DNA from: Brenneria salicis ATCC 15712 = DSM 30166
GTDB lineage: Bacteria; Pseudomonadota; Gammaproteobacteria; Enterobacterales; Enterobacteriaceae
Length of the DNA stretch: 64,000 nucleotides
Reading direction: 5' to 3'
Assembly: GCF_003315515.1 (NCBI RefSeq)
Contig: NZ_QNRY01000013.1
Coordinates: 21,684-85,683 of the forward strand
Within the stretch, counting starts at the first letter, position 1; each line of letters starts with the position of its first letter. Made by a program: the position numbers and the translations under genes. The notes under the pieces are model-generated. The model saw only the letters and a program-made list of their open reading frames with translations. It did no database searches and was not told the origin of the DNA. Positions 50,114 through 59,144 of this stretch are shown piece by piece.

Positions 50114-50149
50114 ACTTCCCCCAAACAACATTGCCAACTTCATGCATCA

Positions 50150-52084
50150 TTATGATGATTTCCTCACCCGCAGATACCATTCGCACAGCAAACGTACCTG
50201 CTTACGGGTATAGCCTTTCTCCATCATGCGATCGACGAAGTCATCATGTTTTTTCTGCTCATCCGTTGAGGTCTTGGTGTTAAACGAAATAACCGGCAGT
50301 AGTTCTTCGGTGTTGGAGAACATTTTCTTCTCAATCACTGTGCGCAATTTCTCGTAACTGGTCCAGTTTGGATTACGGCCGCTATTGTTTGCTCTGGCGC
50401 GCAGCACAAAATTGACGATTTCGTTACGAAAATCTTTGGGGTTGCTGATACCGGCCGGTTTTTCTATCTTCTCCAGTTCCGCATTCAGGGATTCGCGGTC
50501 AAACAACTGCCCGGTATCGGGATCGCGGTATTCCTGATCCTGAATCCAGAAGTCGGCATAGGTGACATAACGATCAAAGATGTTTTGCCCGTATTCCGAA
50601 TAGGATTCCAGATAAGCGGTCTGGATCTCTTTACCGATAAATTCCGCGTATTTCGGGATCAGATAGCCTTTCAGATGCTCCAGATATTTCTCGGCCAGAT
50701 CTTGTGGGAACTGTTCGCGCTCAATCTGCTGCTCCAGCACATAGAACAGGTGAACCGGATTCGCCGCGACTTCACTGTGATCGAAATTGAAAACGCGTGA
50801 CAGGATTTTAAACGCAAAGCGGGTTGAAAGGCCGTTCATGCCTTCATCCACGCCCGCATAGTCACGGTATTCCTGGTAAGACTTGGCTTTCGGGTCTGTA
50901 TCTTTCAGGCTTTCACCGTCATATACCCGCATTTTGGAGTAGGTGCTGGAGTTTTCCGGTTCTTTCAGCCGGGAAAGGATGGAGAAACGGGCCAGCGTTT
51001 CCAGCGTTCCGGGCGCGCAAGGCGCGTGAGCCAGTTCGCTATGGTTAAGCAGCTTGTCGTAGATTTTGACTTCTTCCGAAACGCGCAGGCAATACGGTAC
51101 TTTCACGATATAGACGCGGTCAAGGAAGGCTTCATTGTTTTTGTTGTTACGAAACTGCACCCATTCCGATTCATTGGAGTGCGCCAGAATGATGCCGTTG
51201 AAAGGCAAGGCGGCGATGCCTTCCGTACCGTTGTAGTTGCCTTCCTGCGTTGCCGTCAACAGGGGATGCAGCACTTTGATCGGGGCCTTAAACATTTCCA
51301 CGAATTCCATGATGCCCTGGTTGGCGCGGCACAGAGCGCCGGAATAACCGTAAGCATCGGGATCGTTCTGGGCGTAATGTTCCAACTTACGGATATCAAC
51401 TTTACCTACCAGTGCTGAAATATCCTGGTTGTTTTCGTCGCCCGGTTCGGTTTTGGCAATCCCCAGTTGTGCAAGAATGGAAGGCCAGACTTTGATAACC
51501 TTGAATTTGGTGATATCGCCGCCGAATTCCTGCAGGCGTTTGGCGGCCCAGGGCGACATGATGGTGCCGAGGTAGCGTCGCGGAATGGCGTACTCTTTTT
51601 CCAGGATCGCGGCATCTTCCTGTGGGTTGAACAGGCATAGTGGATGATCGTTGACCGGACTGCGCTCGCCGTTGGCGCTAAGAATATAGATGGGGACGCG
51701 CTGCATCAGCACTTTCAGACGCTCCGCCAGTGAGGATTTACCGCCACCGACCGGCCCCAGCAGATACAGAATCTGTTTCTTCTCTTCCAATCCCTGAGCG
51801 GCGTGTTTTAAATACGACACGATTTGTTCTATGGCATCTTCCATACCATAAAACTCTTCAAACGCAGGATAGCGGGCAATGACCCGATTCGAGAATAAAC
51901 GGGATAAACGCGATTCATGTGCGGTATCCACCATCACGGGGTCGCCGATGGCCATTAGCAATCGTTCAGCGGCATTGGCAAACGCGCTGCGATCCTGCTG
52001 GCAGATAGTAAGGAATTCCTGCAATGTGAACTCTTCATCCTTGGCAGCGTCGTAACGCTGACGATAGTGATCAAATATGTTCAT
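50150..52084 (-). CDS. yeaG: PrkA-type serine protein kinase YeaG
   Basis: 644 residues. AAA+-like N-terminal half with Walker A LLGPVGGGKSSLAERL (108-123), then the PrkA C-terminal domain with kinase-like features. E. coli YeaG is a stress and nitrogen-starvation kinase, working with YeaH and YcgB. No other reading of the start is better than ATG 52084. Confidence 0.94.
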   Translation of the reverse strand: MNIFDHYRQRYDAAKDEEFTLQEFLTICQQDRSAFANAAERLLMAIGDPVMVDTAHESRLSRLFSNRVIARYPAFEEFYGMEDAIEQIVSYLKHAAQGLEEKKQILYLLGPVGGGKSSLAERLKVLMQRVPIYILSANGERSPVNDHPLCLFNPQEDAAILEKEYAIPRRYLGTIMSPWAAKRLQEFGGDITKFKVIKVWPSILAQLGIAKTEPGDENNQDISALVGKVDIRKLEHYAQNDPDAYGYSGALCRANQGIMEFVEMFKAPIKVLHPLLTATQEGNYNGTEGIAALPFNGIILAHSNESEWVQFRNNKNNEAFLDRVYIVKVPYCLRVSEEVKIYDKLLNHSELAHAPCAPGTLETLARFSILSRLKEPENSSTYSKMRVYDGESLKDTDPKAKSYQEYRDYAGVDEGMNGLSTRFAFKILSRVFNFDHSEVAANPVHLFYVLEQQIEREQFPQDLAEKYLEHLKGYLIPKYAEFIGKEIQTAYLESYSEYGQNIFDRYVTYADFWIQDQEYRDPDTGQLFDRESLNAELEKIEKPAGISNPKDFRNEIVNFVLRARANNSGRNPNWTSYEKLRTVIEKKMFSNTEELLPVISFNTKTSTDEQKKHDDFVDRMMEKGYTRKQVRLLCEWYLRVRKSS

Positions 52085-52603
52085 AGCGATGCCCGTCCTT
52101 CGTCGATTAGCACAGATGATTAAGAGAGCGTGTAGAATGCGTGTGGCCCATATAATGTATATCCGCTCTCCTTCAAGTTGCCGTATTGCCGCACCTTGAT
52201 ATTGATGAGATATAATGCCCCCCGAAAGATGAAATCATCCTGAGTACAGCAACCCTTATGCCAACTTGCGATAGCGGGCCGTTTCACGATTTTTTTTCAT
52301 GCATGCTGACCCGGAAAAATTCACCTTCTCTATTAAAGCTTAGTTTGCATCCGCAAAATTTCCTCTCCTCGTTAGACATATTTTTAAGACATTTCAATGA
52401 CTCACTTCCTGACAATCCCGTGTATTACCCCGCAGGGTGGGCGTTGGAGCGGCATGTCATGCATTCGTCATAGGGCGATTTTCTTGATATAACCTGTTTG
52501 CTTATCTTATTTTTAATTGATCTTATCGCGTGAGGGTGGGCACAAAGGTGTCGCTCTAGGTCCTATCCTTATTCATCCCCATATGCAATAGGAAATAAAA
52601 ACG
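52085..52603. other. Divergent promoter region of yeaGH and mipA
   Basis: 518 bp with no recognisable gene; a 71-codon frame inside lacks a ribosome site and is probably chance. Confidence 0.55.
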
Positions 52604-53353
52604 GTGAAAAACTCTCATGTATGTCTGTTGGCGGCGCTTGTTTCCGGCGTTGCGTCATTGCCGGCTGCTTATGCTGCCGAGGTGTCCTTAGGCGTTGGCG
52701 CCGCGAGTTCAACTTCCGTATACCGCGGTGAGGATAATGACGTTTATCCGATTCCGGTATTGAACTATGAAAGCAAGCAATTCTATTTTCGTGGTTTGGG
52801 CGGTGGATATTATCTGTGGAATGATGGCGCTAATCGACTTTCATTGACGGCATATTACCTGCCGTTGGGCTTTAAGCGCGGCGACAATGATGAGCAGCAG
52901 ATGAAGCAATTGGATAAGCGCCGTGGAACGCTGATGGCGGGCATGGCTTATAGTCACCGAGCCGACTGGGGCGAGGTTCGTACCGTTCTGGCAGGGGATA
53001 CCCTGGATTACAGTAACGGTTTTGTCTGGGATACCACTTACCTTTATCGCTTCACGTTGGGCGATCTGAGCTTAACCCCCGGTATTGGCGCCACCTGGTT
53101 CAGTGAGAATATGAACCGCTATTACTATGGCGTCAGCAGCAAAGAGTCCGCACGTTCCGGTTTTGCTCGTTATCGTCCAGACGATGGCTGGTCGCCTTAT
53201 TTGGAGCTCAGCGCGAATTACCAGATCAACTCAAACTGGAGCACCTGGGCGGTGGGGCGCTATACCCGTTTGTCTGATGAGGTGCAAGACAGCCCGATTG
53301 TGGATAGAAGCTACAATGCACTTATGAGTGTGGGTGTTAGCTATCGGTTCTGA
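52604..53353 (+). CDS. mipA: MltA-interacting protein MipA (OmpV family)
   Basis: 249 residues from GTG 52604. Signal peptide …SLPAAYA/AEVSLG. Outer-membrane barrel signature VYRGEDNDVYPIPVLNYES and C-terminal VGVSYRF. MipA links the lytic transglycosylase MltA to PBP1b at the outer membrane. Neighbours yeaG and yeaE as in E. coli. Confidence 0.93.
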   Translation: MKNSHVCLLAALVSGVASLPAAYAAEVSLGVGAASSTSVYRGEDNDVYPIPVLNYESKQFYFRGLGGGYYLWNDGANRLSLTAYYLPLGFKRGDNDEQQMKQLDKRRGTLMAGMAYSHRADWGEVRTVLAGDTLDYSNGFVWDTTYLYRFTLGDLSLTPGIGATWFSENMNRYYYGVSSKESARSGFARYRPDDGWSPYLELSANYQINSNWSTWAVGRYTRLSDEVQDSPIVDRSYNALMSVGVSYRF

Positions 53354-53387
53354 ACAGACTTAGCAGTTTTGGTGCATTGATTGCACA

Positions 53388-53413
53388 AAAATGGGGTGAT
53401 TTCACCCCATTCG
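53388..53413 (+). terminator. Terminator-like palindrome after mipA
   Basis: AATGGGGTGA (53390-53399) and TCACCCCATT (53402-53411), a near-perfect palindrome; no T-run follows. It sits between mipA and yeaE. Confidence 0.5.
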
Positions 53414-53468
53414 CACACTGATGAGGCAACAACTCTCATGCTGTTTGTTAAAAGGAGGACGATGCTCG

Positions 53469-54323
53469 ATGACTAACAGGAAAGTGGCATTTCCAGATGG
53501 AATCACGGTTCCGGCTATTGGGCAGGGAACATGGCATATGGGAGAAAATGCCGAGTTGAGAGCGCAAGAGGTTTATGCGCTACAGGTCGGCATCGCGCAC
53601 GGATTGACGTTGATCGACACGGCGGAAATGTACGCCGATGGCGGAGCGGAGGAGGTTGTTGGTGAAGCCATTCGCGGGCAGCGCGACAAAGTTTATCTGG
53701 TTTCCAAAGTGTATCCGCACAATGCCGGCGGTCAGCAAGCCATCAACGCCTGTGAGCAAAGTTTGCAGCGCCTGCAAACGGATTATATCGATTTGTATCT
53801 GCTGCATTGGCGCGGCGGTTTTCCGCTGATTGATACGATCACCGCCATGCAAAAGCTACAGCAGGCCGGAAAAATCAGACAGTGGGGCGTCTCCAATCTG
53901 GATATTGAGGATATGCGGGAACTGTGGTCGCTCAACGGCGGTCAGACTTGCCAAACCAATCAGGTGCTTTATCATCTGGCGTCGCGCGGGATTGAGTTTG
54001 ATTTGTTGCCCTGGTGCCAGCAACATCATGTACCGGTGATGGCTTACTGCCCGTTGGCGCAGGCAGGCCGTTTACGTGATGACCTGCTGACGCATCCGAC
54101 AGTAATGCGTATTTCCGAGGCGCGAGGAATAACACCTGCACAGCTTCTGCTGGCCTGGGTAATTCGTCATCCCGACGTGATCGCGATCCCCAAAGCCAGT
54201 AGCGAGCAGCATGTGATAGAAAATGCACAAGCACTGGCGATCTGGTTGACGTCGGAAGAACTGGCGCTGTTGGATCAGGCGTTTCCGCCGCCGACGCACA
54301 AGCAATATCTGGATGTGGTGTAG
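53469..54323 (+). CDS. yeaE: Aldo-keto reductase YeaE
   Basis: 284 residues from ATG 53469, the E. coli length. AKR signature LIDTAEMYADGGAEEVVGEA, catalytic Asp/Tyr (DTAEMY), Lys (VSKVYP) and His (LLHW), and NADPH-binding IPKAS. It reduces methylglyoxal in E. coli. A strong AAAGGAGG lies 12 bp upstream, nearer to an ATG at 53462 that opens a 4-codon frame overlapping the start. Confidence 0.92.
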   Translation: MTNRKVAFPDGITVPAIGQGTWHMGENAELRAQEVYALQVGIAHGLTLIDTAEMYADGGAEEVVGEAIRGQRDKVYLVSKVYPHNAGGQQAINACEQSLQRLQTDYIDLYLLHWRGGFPLIDTITAMQKLQQAGKIRQWGVSNLDIEDMRELWSLNGGQTCQTNQVLYHLASRGIEFDLLPWCQQHHVPVMAYCPLAQAGRLRDDLLTHPTVMRISEARGITPAQLLLAWVIRHPDVIAIPKASSEQHVIENAQALAIWLTSEELALLDQAFPPPTHKQYLDVV

Positions 54324-54384
54324 GGTAGCGCACCAGTATTGAAAAGGGTGTCTGCGCATCGGCCAACACCCGCTGGCGGCGGGG

Positions 54385-55254
54385 TTATTTCCTGATACGA
54401 ATCAGGCTGGTCAATCGTGCCGGTGAACTGGCGCTGGCGATGAGCGGTTGATTAATGCACGCGGTTTCTACGCACACGAAAGTTTGATAACCATCGTCTG
54501 TCATATCGCTCATGGTATGCGATAGTTCCGCGCCGGGATTCCAGGCTACTACATCACTGTGGTTGATGTGGTGCACTTCGATTGTGCGTTGCATCACCGG
54601 ATCATTAATCATGCTGACTGACTGCGGATGCGTGTAAATTCGATCGGTGCGGTCGGTAAACACCAAATCCTCTGACGCCGTCGACAGATTACCCTGATCG
54701 ACCTTATCGATAAACGTTTCACCCAGACCGCTGATGCTGATCTTGCCGATATCGCCGATCTGGAAGTAAGTATGCAGTGCGCTGGTGATGCTGAAATCCC
54801 CATGCGCTTCCAACTCAATACGACATTCTTTACCCAGATGGAAATGCGCGATTAGCGTAAACGCATGCGGCCAGATGGCGCGAGTTTGTTCGTTGTCACG
54901 CAGCGTGAAGGCAAGTTGAACGCCGCCGTCATCTTCGCGGTGCGAGGTGAATTCCCACGGCAACAGTCGTGCAAACCCATGATTAGGTTTCGCAAACGGG
55001 CCAAACCAGGGGAAACAGATTGGCACGCCGCCGCGAATAGCCACCTGTTCGGCGAACGGTGTGTTATCGCTCAACCACAGCACCGATGCTTCATCGACGG
55101 GCTGCCAGTTCAGCAGGTGCGCACCCTGTAGCGCGATTGCCGCACGGACCTGCGGATGGTCAACCACGATGACGGGCAATTGCGCCAACTGACGTTGACT
55201 GATGGCGGCGGTAATAGGATTTGTGATGGGAGGTTTGAAAATTTTATCGTTCAT
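54385..55254 (-). CDS. yeaD: Glucose-6-phosphate 1-epimerase family protein YeaD
   Basis: 289 residues. Galactose-mutarotase fold with NHGFARLLPWE, catalytic His (ALHTYFQIGDI) and Glu (ETACIN). It interconverts alpha and beta hexose-6-phosphates. In E. coli gapA lies next to it; here the phage cluster does. Confidence 0.92.
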   Translation of the reverse strand: MNDKIFKPPITNPITAAISQRQLAQLPVIVVDHPQVRAAIALQGAHLLNWQPVDEASVLWLSDNTPFAEQVAIRGGVPICFPWFGPFAKPNHGFARLLPWEFTSHREDDGGVQLAFTLRDNEQTRAIWPHAFTLIAHFHLGKECRIELEAHGDFSITSALHTYFQIGDIGKISISGLGETFIDKVDQGNLSTASEDLVFTDRTDRIYTHPQSVSMINDPVMQRTIEVHHINHSDVVAWNPGAELSHTMSDMTDDGYQTFVCVETACINQPLIASASSPARLTSLIRIRK

Positions 55255-55410
55255 GATATTGCCTTTTATGGTTGTTATCTATGAGCGCATAACGGCTCGT
55301 CAGGTGATTAGAAGTGAGATAAATAATACAGAGTCTGCGAGATAATTGTGGGACTACGTGGGGTGAACTGGGAAGAAACAAGATGGTAATTGTAATTCTC
55401 TTACAGTATG

Positions 55411-55466
55411 TGAAAAAAACAGGCCGGACAAAAAATTAAGAAATTCATCGTTCAGCCTGTTTGATT
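55411..55466 (-). terminator. Possible terminator after the Mor gene
   Basis: On the minus strand AAACAGGC … GCCTGTTTTTTT with a 30-base loop (arms 55455-55462 and 55417-55424). Long loop, so moderate support. Confidence 0.5.
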
Positions 55467-55859
55467 TTACTCCACTGACTCTGGTTCGTCATCAGGTTCA
55501 CCATCAAACAGCTTGCCCTGCATCCTATCCAGTTCTTCCTTTCTGACACGCTTGACGACGCTGTAAACCCATTGCAGCGAGACGCCAAATTTACGCGCCA
55601 GTTCATGATGGTTCCTGCCGTTGAACTCGTGAAATATTTCTAGGTCACGCTGGCTAACTTTCCATGCCATCCCCATCGGAAAGTAGACATTCTGACCGCC
55701 CCAGACCTGCATCATACGGTTGGCCACCGCCTCGCCAATTTGGTCGGCGATGGCGGTGTCGATCTCGACTACCTCTTTGATGGTACTGGCAGTATGCTGA
55801 GCCAGTTCGACCAGCAATTCAGGGCCTTTGCTGCGGAAACTGTTGGTATCGTTGCTCAT
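55467..55859 (-). CDS. Mor transcription activator family protein
   Basis: 130 residues from ATG 55859 (GAGG upstream; overlaps the Gp16-like gene by 4 bp). The Mor/C family signature is the dimerisation part (GEAVANRMMQVWGGQNVYFPMG) and a C-terminal helix-turn-helix (NHHELARKFGVSLQWVYSVVKRVRK). Mor activates the middle promoter in Mu-like phages and regulates bacteriocin clusters in some plant pathogens. Confidence 0.88.
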   Translation of the reverse strand: MSNDTNSFRSKGPELLVELAQHTASTIKEVVEIDTAIADQIGEAVANRMMQVWGGQNVYFPMGMAWKVSQRDLEIFHEFNGRNHHELARKFGVSLQWVYSVVKRVRKEELDRMQGKLFDGEPDDEPESVE

Positions 55860-56278
55860 ACTGTTTTCCTCGCTCGGCGTTGCCACTGTTTCAGCTTTTC
55901 AATGACGACGCTGGCCTGTTCTGAATTCAGCCAATGCAGACTATCGACACCGGTTTCACGTTTTACCCAACGTGCCAGTGCTGCTTCAGAACGGTCACGA
56001 ATGATGTTCATATCCGCCATTTCCAGCCATAGAGCACGGATTTTTCGGGACTGAGGAGCATCATCCAATGGACGAGTACTGTTAGCCTTTTTCGCAGATT
56101 TAATTTTAAACCCACGTCTTTTCACCGCCTTCAGCACGTTATCTAACTGCGGGACTGTCATGTCCCGCGTTGAGGTTTTACCGGTTGTCGTGGTCAGCAA
56201 CTGGCGGTAGGTCTCATCGTCAAGTCGCAGATCGCGTTTTGCGATATGAATGAGTTTGATCAACTGAGGTTTATTCAT
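55856..56278 (-). CDS. Mu Gp16/GemA-like regulatory protein
   Basis: 140 residues from ATG 56278 (GAGGGTG upstream). GemA/Gp16 family (DUF1018): KLIHIAKRDLRLDDETYRQLL and C-terminal WLNSEQASVVIEKLKQW. Typically directly upstream of mor in Mu-like elements, as here. Basic middle region (KAVKRRGFKIKSAKKA) suggests nucleic acid binding. Confidence 0.85.
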   Translation of the reverse strand: MNKPQLIKLIHIAKRDLRLDDETYRQLLTTTTGKTSTRDMTVPQLDNVLKAVKRRGFKIKSAKKANSTRPLDDAPQSRKIRALWLEMADMNIIRDRSEAALARWVKRETGVDSLHWLNSEQASVVIEKLKQWQRRARKTV

Positions 56279-56465
56279 CTTCACCCTCGTTTTCATCTCT
56301 CTGGACTTCGCCACATATCAATACGGCATCAGGGCGGCGTTCATGGACGATATCCATCACTAACTGACACGACTCCCGGTTCAGATAAATGTCGTCTGAA
56401 ACAGGGATTGCATCGCAGAAATCAGTACCGCAGGCAGATACCAGCAATACAAAACCGATAATCAC
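56271..56465 (-). CDS. Small predicted phage lipoprotein (64 residues)
   Basis: GTG 56465 with a perfect GGAGGTGA 6 bp upstream. Hydrophobic start with lipobox LLVSAC (Cys12) and three more cysteines (GTDFC, SCQ, CGEV) in a short, acidic, possibly disulfide-bonded domain. It overlaps the Gp16-like gene by 8 bp. Unknown function; a role in lysis (o-spanin-like) or surface exclusion is possible but not shown. Confidence 0.65.
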   Translation of the reverse strand: MIIGFVLLVSACGTDFCDAIPVSDDIYLNRESCQLVMDIVHERRPDAVLICGEVQRDENEGEDE

Positions 56466-56538
56466 GCATCACCTCCGCAGGCAACAGTAATACCATCGCG
56501 CTTCACAGTTCTTGGCTTGCACCACGCCAGCCATGCCT

Positions 56539-56886
56539 CTAATGCCTCTGCAGATAATAGAATCGGGCGGCACGCTGGATATCGGTCAGGGTTTCTTGCG
56601 GCGTGTCCCGTAGCCATTTATAGATTTGGCGGCTGATCAATGCCCACTTAAACTGACGCACGAATTCTTCCAGGTGGTGTTTCACCACTCGGTACAGGTT
56701 CACCAGTTCGCCGTTGATATCGTTGATCACTTCAGTTTTGCTGGGGGGTTTGAGAAAATAGAGCGCCGCCGCGCCGCAGAACGGTTCTACATAGCAAGTA
56801 TGAGCAGGAAACAATGGCAGGATATGTTTGGCCAGGCGGCGTTTACCACCAATCCACGGAACGATGGGCAAAGATTGCTCTTTCAT
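56539..56886 (-). pseudogene. Truncated D12-class adenine DNA methyltransferase (Dam-like)
   Basis: From ATG 56886 the frame reads MKEQSLPIVPWIGGKRRLAK (SAM motif X) and CYVEPFCGAAALYFLKPPS (motif I), then RAARFYYLQRH and stops after 115 codons. The catalytic DPPY motif and the target-recognition part, present in all active members, are missing. At the break another frame starts that ends …WCKPRTVKRDGITVACGG just before the lipoprotein, so a deletion probably fused two phage genes. Inactive as a methylase. Confidence 0.8.
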
Positions 56887-57136
56887 TATCTGTAAGCCTT
56901 TTTCGTTAATCGAAAATACGGTAGGCTTTTCCGGTTCTCGAGAACGGGAGAGCCTCGGTTGACTCACAGGTCGTATCTGTGTGTTGACGGCCCGGTGGAT
57001 GTTGACGCATCTGACGGGTCGCTCTTTTCCCCGCCATACTGCCGTTACGCCACCGCTCCCACTATTAACGCCGTTTAAAATCCCCGCAGCGCTATCCCCG
57101 TAATGATGTCTCCACTCACTTCACAGGAGACAGTTC

Positions 57137-57469
57137 ATGAAGCTTAACATTCGCATCAAACGCCTGCTGGGCTGGCAAATCACCGCTGTTTTGCTGCTGG
57201 TCGCTATCGCGCTGGTATCGCCGCAACAGCTTTCCGTCGTTATCTACAAAATTTCACTGATTACATTGGCCGCTGTGCTCGGTTACTGGCTGGATCGTTC
57301 GTTATTCCCTAAAGCCGGGCTAGCGCAGTATCTGGTTCATGAGCCTGAACGGATGGAGCAAGGCGAGTACCCGGTCAAAAACGGTTACCAGCGGGTATTC
57401 GCCGCCGCGTTGATCCGTCGCGCCATCATTGTGGCGGCGGTCTGCCTCGCCGTGGCGACGGGGCTTTAA
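57137..57469 (+). CDS. Putative phage holin
   Basis: 110 residues, CAGGAGACAG upstream. Three hydrophobic segments (about 12-27, 33-49, 93-110) with a charged loop (HEPERMEQGEYPVKNGYQR). This resembles the Mu/P2-like putative holin families found before transglycosylase genes. It lies directly before the lytic gene. Confidence 0.7.
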   Translation: MKLNIRIKRLLGWQITAVLLLVAIALVSPQQLSVVIYKISLITLAAVLGYWLDRSLFPKAGLAQYLVHEPERMEQGEYPVKNGYQRVFAAALIRRAIIVAAVCLAVATGL

Positions 57470-57470
57470 T

Positions 57471-58115
57471 ATGGTAAGCCAAATTCATCACAACGGATCG
57501 ACTTCCGGTCTGCTGTTTTTACTGTTGCTCCTGTTGCTCGCAGGCGCGTTTGACAGTGATGCCGCCCGGCCCCCAGCCGCCCAGCAATACCGCAGCGATC
57601 TGATCCGCAACGCCCGACTGGACTGGGGGCTGAATGCGCCGGTAGCGGATTTTGCCGCCCAACTCCATCAGGAATCCGGCTGGAATCCGCGTGCGGTATC
57701 GCCCGTTGGCGCACAGGGGCTGGCGCAGTTTATGCCTGCTACGGCGCAGTGGATTAGCGGCATCGTGCCGGAACTGAAAGCTAATCAGCCGTTTAATCCG
57801 GCGTGGGCTATCCGGGCGCTGACCCGATATGACCGCTGGATCTGGCAGCGCGTCAATGCGGCTGACGACTGCCAGCGCATGGCGATGACGCTCTCCGGTT
57901 ACAACGGCGGGCTGGGCTGGGTTCAGCGCGATCAGAAGCTGGCGGCGCGACGCGGGTTGGACAGTCAGCGCTGGTTCGGTCATGTCGCCGCCGTCAACGC
58001 CGGGCGCAGCGAGGCCAACTGGCGCGAGAACCGCCACTATCCACAGCGCATCCTGCTGGAATTAGCGCCGCGCTATCTGACCTGGGGAGGCCGTAGCTGT
58101 GCTGAACCTGCTTAA
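57471..58115 (+). CDS. Phage lytic transglycosylase (endolysin)
   Basis: 214 residues from ATG 57471, one base after the holin stop. N-terminal hydrophobic segment (LLFLLLLLLLAGAF, probable signal-anchor). SLT domain with catalytic Glu in LHQESGWNPRAVSPVGAQGL, then AQFMPATAQW and LSGYNGGLGW. It cleaves peptidoglycan during lysis or particle release. Confidence 0.88.
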   Translation: MVSQIHHNGSTSGLLFLLLLLLLAGAFDSDAARPPAAQQYRSDLIRNARLDWGLNAPVADFAAQLHQESGWNPRAVSPVGAQGLAQFMPATAQWISGIVPELKANQPFNPAWAIRALTRYDRWIWQRVNAADDCQRMAMTLSGYNGGLGWVQRDQKLAARRGLDSQRWFGHVAAVNAGRSEANWRENRHYPQRILLELAPRYLTWGGRSCAEPA

Positions 58116-58188
58116 AAACCTGCCGTGGAAACCGCTGTTGTGGATTGCGTTGTGGTTGATCCATCAGCACGGCTACGCTGAAGCTTAA
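58099..58188 (+). pseudogene. 5' stub of a spanin-like lysis gene
   Basis: GTG 58099 (GGAGG 9 bp upstream, overlapping the endolysin end) opens VLNLLKNLPWKPLLWIALWL then IHQHGYAEA and a stop. It is an N-terminal membrane anchor of the Rz type cut off exactly where gene D sequence begins. Confidence 0.7.
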
Positions 58189-58528
58189 CAGCCGCGCAGC
58201 GGATAAAGACAGCGCGCAGCTTAAAGCCGATGCGGCGCTGGATGGGCATAACGAGTACCAGCAGACCGGTTCGATAAGCCTGATGGGTACGCCGCAGCTC
58301 ATCGCCGGCAACAAAATCGAGTTGGTGAAATTCGGCCAACTGTCGGGTCACTGGCTGATCACCTCCGCCCGGCATTCGTTTGACCGCAGCGGCGGTTATA
58401 TCACTGAGATCGAGATTGCACGCGGCCCGGTTACTACAGGCAAATCGACGCGCAGTAAAACGCAGAAATTAACGGTATATAAACCGGATGGCACCACTGA
58501 AACCGTCACCAGGGAAAAGAAAAAATGA
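58166..58528 (+). pseudogene. 3' remnant of phage late control gene D (baseplate hub)
   Basis: A frame without start codon reads TATLKLNSRAADKDSAQL … QLIAGNKIELVKFGQLSGHW … IEIARGP to TGA 58528. This is the C-terminal third of P2 gpD/gp27-like hub proteins. It overlaps the V start by 4 bp, the normal D-V junction. Everything upstream (sheath, tube, tape measure, the rest of D) is missing, so the junction with the spanin stub at about 58170-58180 is a large deletion. Confidence 0.8.
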
Positions 58529-59118
58529 GCGTATCCCGCCAGGTCGGCACCGTCAGCGCCGTTGACCCCAAAAACGTCCGCGCCCGCGTTCGTCTGCCAG
58601 AATGCGATAACCTGCGCACCAACTGGCTGGACGTGCTGCAACACAATACCCAGAACAATAAGGATTACTGGTTGCCCGACGTCGGCGAGCAGGTTGTCGT
58701 GCTGCTGGACGCCAACGGCGAAGACGGCGTGATCCTGGGCGCGGTCTACTCCAGCGTCGATACGCCGCCCGTCAATAATCCGGACGCTCGCGGCGTGACC
58801 TATGCGGACAGCGCGGCGTTTTATTACGACCGCAATACCCACACGCTGACGATTAACGGCGGTATCGAGCATATCGTGATTACCTGCGGCGCGGACGTAA
58901 CGGTTAAAACGCAAAAAGCCACCATTGACGCGCCGGAAACGGAAGTGACGGGCAATCTGCTGGTTAAAGGCAAATTCACCTATCAGGGTGGTATGGCGGG
59001 ATCTGGCGGCAGCGGCGCGGCGGCGATTATTCAGGGCAACGTCAGCGTCGAGGGCGATATCGATGCCGGTGGTAAGATCATGGACAAGGGCGGCAACTCG
59101 AATCATCATACTCACTGA
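58525..59118 (+). CDS. Phage baseplate assembly/spike protein V
   Basis: 197 residues. N-terminal OB fold (GTVSAVDPKNVRARVRLPE), beta-helical middle, and the C-terminal metal-binding end NSNHHTH (H-x-H) of P2 gpV-type membrane-piercing spikes. It follows the gene D remnant. Confidence 0.9.
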   Translation: MSVSRQVGTVSAVDPKNVRARVRLPECDNLRTNWLDVLQHNTQNNKDYWLPDVGEQVVVLLDANGEDGVILGAVYSSVDTPPVNNPDARGVTYADSAAFYYDRNTHTLTINGGIEHIVITCGADVTVKTQKATIDAPETEVTGNLLVKGKFTYQGGMAGSGGSGAAAIIQGNVSVEGDIDAGGKIMDKGGNSNHHTH

Positions 59119-59144
59119 ATGTTATCTACTTTCCAGGTGAGCAT

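Noticed and set aside
49517..50155. 212-codon plus-strand frame inside yeaH
   Set aside because: Antisense shadow of YeaH.
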